A stretch of 8,180 bases of DNA. Source: Bacillota bacterium. Lineage in GTDB: Bacteria > Bacillota_E > JAJZYS01 > JAJYTV01. The notes under the pieces were generated by a model, which was given only the letters and a program-made list of their open reading frames with translations, did not search any database and was not told the DNA's origin. Positions 1-4,340 of the stretch are shown here, piece by piece (within the stretch, counting starts at the first letter, position 1; every line of letters begins with the position of its first letter). The stretch covers positions 1-8,180 of the forward strand of contig JAJZVM010000176.1 in the NCBI GenBank assembly GCA_021845645.1, written 5' to 3'. The translations under genes were made by a program, and so were the position numbers.

Positions 1-2
1 GA

Positions 3-31
3 ATCGCTCCTGGTTGAGCACCAGGAGCGAT
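3..31 (-). terminator. 12-bp perfect hairpin, possible tRNA terminator
   Basis: Bases 3-14 are perfectly complementary to 20-31, leaving a 5-nt loop (15-19). On the minus strand it lies 34 bp beyond the CCA end of the tRNA-Leu fragment, where a tRNA transcription terminator would be expected. The window edge cuts off any U-tract, so terminator function is inferred from position and stem strength only. Confidence 0.45.
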
Positions 32-65
32 AGCCGCTTAACGACTCCGCGAAGCGCTTCTTAGT

Positions 66-125
66 TGGTGCCGGGGGCGGGACTCGAACCCGCATGGTGT
101 TGCCACCGGAGGATTTTAAGTCCCC
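66..125 (-). pseudogene. 3' half of tRNA-Leu(UAA); D arm and 5' acceptor strand missing
   Basis: Read on the minus strand, 125-109 form a 5-bp anticodon stem (one G-U pair) around the loop CTTAAAA, giving anticodon UAA (116-118). A long class II variable arm follows (GGTG/CACC stem with GCAA loop), then a perfect T arm GCGGG-TTCGAGT-CCCGC (93-77), the acceptor 3' strand CCCCGGC (76-70), discriminator A and an encoded CCA (68-66). The sequence beyond 125 has no D arm and no GCCGGGG to pair with the acceptor strand. This is therefore only the 3' half of the gene and cannot give a functional tRNA. Such 3' fragments are the usual trace of site-specific integration into a tRNA gene. Confidence 0.88.
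66..125 (-). other. probable attachment site (att) of an integrated element
   Basis: The tRNA 3' half starts within the anticodon stem, a common crossover region for tyrosine recombinases. It lies 165 bp beyond the stop codon of an integrase on the same strand. Inference: the fragment is the displaced copy left after integration. DNA left of it (with the hairpin at 3-31) would then be chromosome, and DNA to the right the element. The exact core cannot be set without the partner att site. An alternative is that this is attP of an unintegrated or circular form. Confidence 0.7.
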
Positions 126-268
126 TAAGGGCCCCTTCTCTGGTGGTGTGCAACCTTCCCCGTGATTCATCCTATCGCCGCAACCCGCTCCTGGAGCGGT
201 TCTCAGCTATTCTCCTCTTCTACCCAGTTCTCACAGCTGCCCCGTTTGCTCCAGTCTAGCATGCGTTT

Positions 269-289
269 TGGCCCAAAAATGGCCCAAAA
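269..289. repeat. two direct copies of TGGCCCAAAA, 11-bp period
   Basis: TGGCCCAAAA occurs at 269-278 and again at 280-289, directly after the integrase stop codon and between it and the tRNA-derived att site. Short direct repeats here could be arm-type binding sites for the integrase N-terminal domain. The first copy also sits in a near-palindrome (TTTTGGCCCAAAA, 266-278). The rest of the spacer (126-268) shows nothing recognisable. Confidence 0.35.
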
Positions 290-290
290 G

Positions 291-1496
291 CTACTGCGGA
301 GCCCCGCGCTCCGACTGCTGCACGAAACGATCGAAACGCTCCGCAGCCTGCCGCCGCGTGGCGTCCAGGACGTGCGCATACGTTTGGGCCGTGAAGGCCA
401 CCGAGGTATGGCCCAAGAGCGCGGAGATTTCTGCTATGCCCACCCCCGCCTGCAGAGCGAGGGATGCGAAGGTGTGCCGCAGTGCGTGGAACCGATACGG
501 GGGCAGGCCAGCCAGATCGCGCATTCGCTTGTAGAAGCCCTGCACGGTGCTGGAGGAGAGGGGGCGACCGTCGGTACGGGCGAAGACTAGCCCCGCGTCC
601 TGCCACTTAGCACCCGCCTTCTCGCGCTCAGCCTCCTGCCGCGTCCGGTGCCGCTGGAGGAGAGGGACGAGGTCCGAGGTGAGCAGCACAGTGCGAAAGC
701 CCGCCGACGTCTTTGGGAGGGGCTTCAGCCTTGGCGGTTGCCGCGGAATCTCCACGAGGGTACGCTGGACCGACAACGTGCGGTCTACCAGGTTCAAATC
801 GGACCATTTGAGCGCCAGGATCTCTCCCAGCCGCAGACCGGTCTGCCAGGCGAGCGTTGGGATCACAGAGAGGCGGTCGTCTAGCATGATCACTATCTCG
901 TCCAGCCGCTGCGCCTCATCTCGCGTGAACGACTGAACCCGCTGCGGAGACTGCTTCGGCGGACGCACCCGATCCACCGGGTTCTCCGTCGTAAGCAGAC
1001 CTCGCCTTTGGGCCTCGTGTAGCGCAGCCCTCAGCACCTGTCGGGCATAGGCGATGCGGCGAGGCGACAGCGGTTTACCGTTGGGAGTCTGCTTGCCAGC
1101 AAGCTCGCCCTGCCAGTCCGCGATCATCTTCGGCGTCAGGCGGTCCAGCCGCTGATGGCCAAGGTGCGGGCCGATGTGCACCCGGATGAGGTCGTCGTAC
1201 GACTTGAACGTCGAATCCTCCAGGTGCTGGCGCCCGTAGTCGGCCATCCAGCTGTCCAGCCACTCCCGCAGCAGCATGCGCCGGTCCTCGACCGTGGCCT
1301 GACTGTGACGCGTCGCCTGCAGCTCGGCCTGCCGTTCGTACCACCGCTGGTTGGCCTCTGACTTGCTGCCGTGAAACAGCTCCCGCTCCCGTTGGCGCTT
1401 GCCGTCCGGGCCGGGAGGCAGTTCCCAGGTCAGGCGGTGCGATGTTGGACGGTCAGGGCGATCACCATTTCGGCACCACGACTCGATTCTTGGCAT
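291..1496 (-). CDS. int: tyrosine recombinase / phage-type integrase
   Basis: A 401-aa site-specific recombinase of the lambda-integrase (tyrosine recombinase) family, expected to catalyse integration and excision at the adjacent tRNA-Leu site. Residues about 20-60 resemble an AP2-like arm-binding domain, about 75-165 the helical core-binding (SAM-like) domain, and about 190-390 the catalytic domain. The catalytic set is visible and complete: Arg222 in GLRLGEIL, a probable Lys262 in the beta-hairpin, His337 and Arg340 in HALRH, His363 in LLGHTS, and nucleophile Tyr373 in TYAHV. Length is normal for the family and the frame is intact, so it looks functional. The ATG at 1496 is the only plausible start before an in-frame upstream TAA, but it has no good Shine-Dalgarno sequence. 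Its 3' end faces the att site, and no excisionase gene was found beside it. Confidence 0.95.
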   Translation of the reverse strand: MPRIESWCRNGDRPDRPTSHRLTWELPPGPDGKRQRERELFHGSKSEANQRWYERQAELQATRHSQATVEDRRMLLREWLDSWMADYGRQHLEDSTFKSYDDLIRVHIGPHLGHQRLDRLTPKMIADWQGELAGKQTPNGKPLSPRRIAYARQVLRAALHEAQRRGLLTTENPVDRVRPPKQSPQRVQSFTRDEAQRLDEIVIMLDDRLSVIPTLAWQTGLRLGEILALKWSDLNLVDRTLSVQRTLVEIPRQPPRLKPLPKTSAGFRTVLLTSDLVPLLQRHRTRQEAEREKAGAKWQDAGLVFARTDGRPLSSSTVQGFYKRMRDLAGLPPYRFHALRHTFASLALQAGVGIAEISALLGHTSVAFTAQTYAHVLDATRRQAAERFDRFVQQSERGAPQ

Positions 1497-1578
1497 AGAG
1501 GAGAGTTTCGGCCCAACCTGCTTGGTATCCTGCGGACCAACAGTCGGTTAGACAGGGCACTCGCCCCCTCTCGACATC

Positions 1579-1597
1579 ACGCCGTCTCAGGCGGCGT
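1579..1597 (-). terminator. weak hairpin downstream of the 137-aa gene
   Basis: ACGCCG at 1579-1584 pairs with CGGCGT at 1592-1597 around a 7-nt loop. On the minus strand it follows the stop codon of the 137-aa gene by about 35 bp and precedes the integrase. There is no T-tract, so it is only a tentative terminator. The remainder of the 1497-1632 gap holds nothing recognisable. Confidence 0.2.
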
Positions 1598-1632
1598 TGT
1601 AGTGAATTTCCGAGGCTGCAGCCGGCCTAGAG

Positions 1633-2046
1633 CTATCCCCGGCGGCGCTTCCTGATGAGGTGGTCGGCGAGAACGAGGGCCCCTCCGGCGGCGATTGTGG
1701 CGAGGGGCAACACAAGCCACGGAGGCGCTCCCTTCTTGCATGCCTCTTTGATAGCGGCCAGAAGTACCTCCGCGGCGGCACCGGCGTAAGGCACTCCGGC
1801 TGCTTCGCCGAGGAGTTCTGATAGAACTCGCAGGACGTCTTCATCCCGCGAGTTGTTTACGAGCGCACAGATCTCATCGGTAAAGAACTGCCCGTCGTTC
1901 CGGAGATCAGTGACGATAGAGTTCTTCGATGCCTCAAGCAGGTAATAGTTGGCCAGGAGGTATTCGCTGTCAAGGGCCGGCACACGAGAAGCCCATTGCT
2001 GCCGCTTTACCACGATGTACTGACGAAACTGCTGCTCGGTCGCCAT
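1633..2046 (-). CDS. 137-aa protein with C-terminal membrane anchor, unknown function
   Basis: I do not recognise the family. The start at 2046 is supported by a good ribosome binding site (GAGGGGTG, 7 nt before ATG). The protein has no signal peptide. Residues 1-100 look mainly helical and charged. An Ala/Gly/Leu-rich hydrophobic stretch at about 110-127 is followed by a basic tail (RKRRRG), typical of a tail-anchored or single-pass protein with the bulk in the cytoplasm. It has its own ribosome binding site and a gap of over 100 bp from the damaged small ORF upstream, so it may be transcribed separately. It lies between the integrase and the AbrB-like genes, in the likely accessory part of the element. 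It could be an accessory membrane protein of the element, but nothing in the sequence fixes a role. Confidence 0.7.
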   Translation of the reverse strand: MATEQQFRQYIVVKRQQWASRVPALDSEYLLANYYLLEASKNSIVTDLRNDGQFFTDEICALVNNSRDEDVLRVLSELLGEAAGVPYAGAAAEVLLAAIKEACKKGAPPWLVLPLATIAAGGALVLADHLIRKRRRG

Positions 2047-2162
2047 GGCTGGTCACCCCTCTTGCGGCACGACTACGACACGCACCGTTGGAATTCCTAC
2101 CACTCACTGGAGGTCTGCAAGGGGCGACCCCTCGCACTGAAAACGCAGACGTCCCAGCGCTC

Positions 2163-2342
2163 CTACGGGCTCCAGTCGGACGCGTCGATCACCTCGATGC
2201 TGGACGTCTCCTGCTCCACAGCGTCCGCCATCAACTGCAGCACCTTGTCGAGCCCGGCATTCACCCCGCCGTCGAAGGCCTCTCCAGGAGAGTGCCAGAG
2301 AATGGTGCCGACAAGATGCCACTGCGAGATCGGTCGCCTTAT
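2163..2342 (-). pseudogene. small ORF overlapping the abrB-like gene; lost ATG start and probable premature stop
   Basis: In this frame 59 codons read open with about 84% G or C in third position and a normal-looking protein (…LDKVLQLMADAVEQETSSIE…). No ATG, GTG or TTG lies near its 5' end. It opens at ATA in the sequence GCATAAGG, which overlaps the TAA stop of the 96-aa AbrB-like gene. A G-to-A change would turn a standard ATGA start/stop overlap into this ATAA. A GGGGGAGG lies just upstream, at ribosome-binding distance. After the TAG at 2163-2165 the same frame stays open for 21 more codons (ERWDVCVFSARGRPLQ…) to a second TAG, also GC3-rich, suggesting that TAG replaced a sense codon such as CAG. 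I read it as a decayed partner gene of the AbrB-like gene; an internal GTG (codon 27) or AUA initiation are alternatives. The family is not recognised and it does not look like a PIN or MazF toxin. Confidence 0.45.
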
Positions 2343-2629
2343 GCCTGCGCCTCCCCCGGGTACACCTCCTCCGCGATCGCCTGCCCCATCTCCTCACGCA
2401 CCTGCTCCATGTCGACCTCCACGTCGACCACGGGGAAGTCGTCGATCGACCGCTGAGGGATGACCTCGACGGAGAAGCGTCGCTCGCCGTCCTGCTGGAG
2501 GAGGATCTTGCACCCCGGCTCGATACCGAGCGCCTTGCGGAACTGCGCCGGGATGGTCACATGGCCACGGGCACCGACTCGCACCAACGCCATAGCGGCA
2601 CCGCTGTCACCCTTTGCCACGACCACCAC
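2339..2629 (-). CDS. AbrB/VapB-type swapped-hairpin DNA-binding protein
   Basis: A 96-aa protein with a SpoVT-AbrB domain at about residues 14-59 (VRVGARGHVTIPAQFRKALG, then EPG and paired beta strands). This is the dimeric swapped-hairpin fold used by transition-state regulators and VapB/MazE-type antitoxins. The acidic C-terminal tail (about 65-90, with EQVREEMGQAIAEEV) resembles the toxin-binding tail of VapB-like antitoxins, but no PIN-domain toxin follows. Instead a damaged small ORF overlaps its stop codon. The GTG at 2629 is the longest start. GTG codon 4, eight bases after AGGGG, or ATG codon 13, just before the domain, are also possible. It lies about 40 bp downstream of the 57-aa AbrB-like gene, probably in the same transcript. 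DNA-binding repressor or orphan antitoxin are the two likely roles. Confidence 0.85.
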   Translation of the reverse strand: MVVVAKGDSGAAMALVRVGARGHVTIPAQFRKALGIEPGCKILLQQDGERRFSVEVIPQRSIDDFPVVDVEVDMEQVREEMGQAIAEEVYPGEAQA

Positions 2630-2668
2630 CCCTGCCCTGTGTTTCGTCCGGCTACAGGCTCTCCCTGC

Positions 2669-2842
2669 TCAGTGCTCCAAGGCTGGTCGGAGAGCGAGCT
2701 GTCCCTCGGAATCCACCCGCAGCTCCAGCCGCTGCCCCTCCGTCCAACCCATCTTCTGAAGCACCTCGGGTGGAATCACGAGATGGCCATCCCCGTCGAT
2801 GCGCAGGATGTCGAGATAAAGCCCGTCCTCTGGTCCGCGCAT
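2669..2842 (-). CDS. small (57-aa) AbrB-like protein
   Basis: A 57-aa protein that is essentially one SpoVT-AbrB-type domain. After an N-terminal strand (YLDILRIDGDG) comes HLVIPPEVLQKMGWTEGQRL, matching the AbrB pattern G-x-h-x-IP-x-E-h-x-x-x-h-x-h-x-x-G, then the closing strands ELRVDSEG and LALRPALEH. It starts 3 bp after the stop codon of the SLH protein gene, an arrangement that implies cotranscription and translational coupling. It lacks the acidic tail of its 96-aa neighbour. Two AbrB-fold genes in tandem could form homodimers or heterodimers. Expected role is DNA binding or an antitoxin-like function; the target is unknown, though feedback on this operon is a reasonable guess. Confidence 0.8.
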   Translation of the reverse strand: MRGPEDGLYLDILRIDGDGHLVIPPEVLQKMGWTEGQRLELRVDSEGQLALRPALEH

Positions 2843-2845
2843 CCC

Positions 2846-4081
2846 CTAGTTCCCCGAAACCGCGATCGCGGAGCCGAGATCCTGATCCCCGAAGCTGGTG
2901 TTCGAGCCGTAGAACACGGCTTCCGCCTGGTCCGTCGCCTGGGCCGGTGTCACGGCGCTATCGATCAGGCTGTAATAGTTGCTGTCGATATGCGCGATCA
3001 GCCCGTCCTGGTCGAGTCCAACCGGGACGTTGAGGCCCAGCACCGACGAGTTCGGCACGGGACCACCAAACCTGGGCGATTTCGGCAGGGTCGGCAAGGT
3101 GACAGGCTGCCCCGTGGTCGCGCTTACCGACTGGATGGTGAGCATGGGCTCCACGAGATAGTCTGCACTAGCTTCCAGTGACGGGTAGTAGTCGATCTCC
3201 GTCAGCCCGTTACTGACGCCGAGCACCTTCCAGCGGATGCCGGAGGGGACGTCCTGGCTCTGGAACTGCTGCTCCATCTGGTCGAACTGCTGCTGGACGC
3301 TTGCCATGTGCGATGGCTCGACGTACTGCGAGATCGAGGAGAAGGGCAGGTCCAGCACCATGGCGGCCATGATGTCGCCGATGTGCACGGCGGATGTCTG
3401 CGCCTGCTGCATGCTGATGCTGCCGGCCGGGATCCCCTTGTACGGCCCGGCGTTGGCATCCAGGAAGCGCCAGTCGATCGGACTGCTCTGGGAGACCGCG
3501 AGCACCGACTTCAGCTGCTGCACGAGATCTGCCGTCTGCGCCTGGGTGAGGTCCTGCATCGGCCCGAACGTGCCGTTCGGGAAGCCGCGCAGGAGGCCTG
3601 TCCAGGTCGCGACCGCGACGTCGCCCTGCAGGGCCGTCGGGATCTGCGTGGCATCCGAGAACGTACCCGTGTTCGGGTTGGCCGGCGGCGTGTCAGCATT
3701 CCAGTACGCCGTCTTCTGCGCGTAGTGCGCGGCCTCGCCGCTGTAGGCGCGCAGGTCGAACGCCGCCGCTTCGGCCCGTGTCAAGGAGTCGTTCACGCCG
3801 AAGAAGGTCTTCGTCATGCCGGTCGTGATGCCGGCCTGGACCGCCGCCTCGACGTAGCCGAAGTAGGGGTTCGTCTTCGGGACGTCGGTGAAGGTCTGCT
3901 GGGCGTTCGAGATAGGAGCGATCCCAACCGCCTGCAAGAGCTGCTCCACGTACTGGCCCCGCGTCACGTACCCGGTGCCTGCAGCGTGCACGGCCGTCGC
4001 GGTTGCCTCGAACACCAGGCTCGCTGTCATCAGGGTTACCGCTACTGTCTTCAGGATCGTGTTCGCCATGCGCCAGCCCAT
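2846..4081 (-). CDS. secreted S-layer-homology (SLH) domain protein
   Basis: A 411-aa exported protein. The start at 4081 is chosen because GGAGG lies 8 bp upstream and the sequence then gives a clean signal peptide (hydrophobic core about 12-30, cleavage near VHA-A, residue 33). A start at 4414 would add 111 residues without such features and run antisense through the riboswitch. SLH repeats follow: about 38-110 (YVTRGQYVEQLL, TFTDVP, YFGYVEAAVQAGITTG, SLTRAEAA) and about 139-190 (FSDA, GDVAVATWTGLLRGFPNGTF). Such repeats usually bind pyruvylated secondary cell-wall polymers, anchoring the protein to the envelope. Residues about 205-411 form a domain I do not recognise, with a Gln-rich helical stretch (259-278) and beta-rich segments. 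It is the first gene of the minus-strand operon, followed by the two AbrB-like genes. It could be an S-layer or S-layer-associated protein. Confidence 0.88.
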   Translation of the reverse strand: MGWRMANTILKTVAVTLMTASLVFEATATAVHAAGTGYVTRGQYVEQLLQAVGIAPISNAQQTFTDVPKTNPYFGYVEAAVQAGITTGMTKTFFGVNDSLTRAEAAAFDLRAYSGEAAHYAQKTAYWNADTPPANPNTGTFSDATQIPTALQGDVAVATWTGLLRGFPNGTFGPMQDLTQAQTADLVQQLKSVLAVSQSSPIDWRFLDANAGPYKGIPAGSISMQQAQTSAVHIGDIMAAMVLDLPFSSISQYVEPSHMASVQQQFDQMEQQFQSQDVPSGIRWKVLGVSNGLTEIDYYPSLEASADYLVEPMLTIQSVSATTGQPVTLPTLPKSPRFGGPVPNSSVLGLNVPVGLDQDGLIAHIDSNYYSLIDSAVTPAQATDQAEAVFYGSNTSFGDQDLGSAIAVSGN

Positions 4082-4137
4082 GTTCTTGTCCTCCAAGCGT
4101 GTCATGCCGTGGGTGACCGACTTCTTCCGACATGATA

Positions 4138-4166
4138 TTGCACTATTTGGGAGGGGGCGGTACACT
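4138..4166 (+). promoter_or_regulatory. candidate promoter for the riboswitch-controlled operon
   Basis: TTGCAC (4138-4143) and TACACT (4161-4166) are separated by 17 bp, compatible with a sigma-70/sigma-A promoter, though both boxes match consensus only partly. A start of transcription near 4173 would place the 5' end about 10 nt before the riboswitch aptamer, as expected for a leader RNA. On the other strand a CAATAT (4140-4135) overlapping the -35 box could serve the divergent SLH gene. Confidence 0.4.
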
Positions 4167-4181
4167 CCATCTAACAAATTA

Positions 4182-4273
4182 TCCCTATGAACGGGCAAAC
4201 CCGGCGAAAGCCGGGGGCGCAAAGCTACGGGCCTACCCCCCTCCGTGGGCATGGCGGCCGAGTTGCCGAGGGA
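4182..4273 (+). ncRNA. c-di-GMP-I (GEMM) riboswitch aptamer
   Basis: The leader carries the conserved GEMM-I core in order: GGGCAAACC (4193-4201), a stem capped by a GAAA tetraloop (CCGGC-GAAA-GCCGG), GGGGCGCAAAGC (to 4225), GGGCCTA, a variable P3 arm, then ATGGCGGCC and GAGTTGCCG (4251-4268). TCCCT (4182-4186) pairs with AGGGA (4269-4273) to close the basal stem. The tetraloop and the ATGGC segment correspond to the tetraloop and receptor of the Vibrio cholerae Vc2 aptamer, which it aligns with along nearly its whole length. GEMM-I RNAs bind cyclic di-GMP and often control motility, adhesion and surface genes. Here it precedes an exported transglutaminase-like SLH protein and a lipoprotein. 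Confidence 0.93.
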
Positions 4274-4279
4274 CGAGGT

Positions 4280-4318
4280 GCAGGCCTTCGCCGTCTCGGC
4301 GGAGGCCTGCGTGTTATT
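4280..4318 (+). terminator. terminator-like expression platform of the riboswitch
   Basis: Bases 4280-4293 pair with 4297-4310 (14 bp, one G-U) around a 3-nt loop, followed by GTGTTATT, a weak U-tract. It starts 6 nt after the aptamer and ends before the ribosome binding site (GGAGG, 4329-4333), so it could act as an intrinsic terminator controlled by the aptamer. Its 5' arm (4283-4293) can also pair, 10 of 11 positions, with the aptamer tetraloop stem at 4202-4212, which offers a mutually exclusive antiterminated state. If so, ligand binding would favour termination (OFF). Confidence 0.6.
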
Positions 4319-4340
4319 CCGGACGTTTGGAGGCGCACTC

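Larger units (their letters stand above)
66..1496 (-). mobile_element. int-att end of a tRNA-integrated genetic element (far end unknown)
   Basis: A tRNA 3' fragment, a spacer with short direct repeats and a complete tyrosine recombinase form a standard integration module. No excisionase, replication or transfer gene is recognisable in the window, so the element type (genomic island, integrative plasmid, prophage remnant) cannot be named. The genes right of 1496 may be cargo or, less likely, unrelated chromosome. Only the module itself is given as the extent. Confidence 0.6.

Noticed and set aside
66..165. Intact tRNA-Leu on the minus strand using CACGGGG (163-157) as the 5' acceptor strand
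   Set aside because: Only 5 of 7 acceptor pairs form and there is no D arm or conserved D-loop residues between it and the anticodon stem.
256..1361. Several open frames overlapping the integrase on both strands
   Set aside because: Arg/Pro/Ala-rich shadow frames of a clear integrase, common in GC-rich DNA; no ribosome binding sites or known domains.
2104..2397. 97-aa minus-strand frame overlapping the end of the AbrB-like gene
   Set aside because: Arg/Cys-rich, unprotein-like composition; the neighbouring frame (2163-2342) has the GC3 bias expected of coding sequence.
3308..4135. 275-aa plus-strand frame opposite the SLH protein
   Set aside because: Composition typical of an antisense shadow (Arg/Val/His-rich), no recognisable domain, while the opposite strand has SLH repeats and a signal peptide.
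4245..4340. N-terminal extension of the transglutaminase gene from ATG 4245
   Set aside because: This segment is riboswitch aptamer and terminator hairpin; ATG 4341 has a ribosome binding site and a signal peptide.
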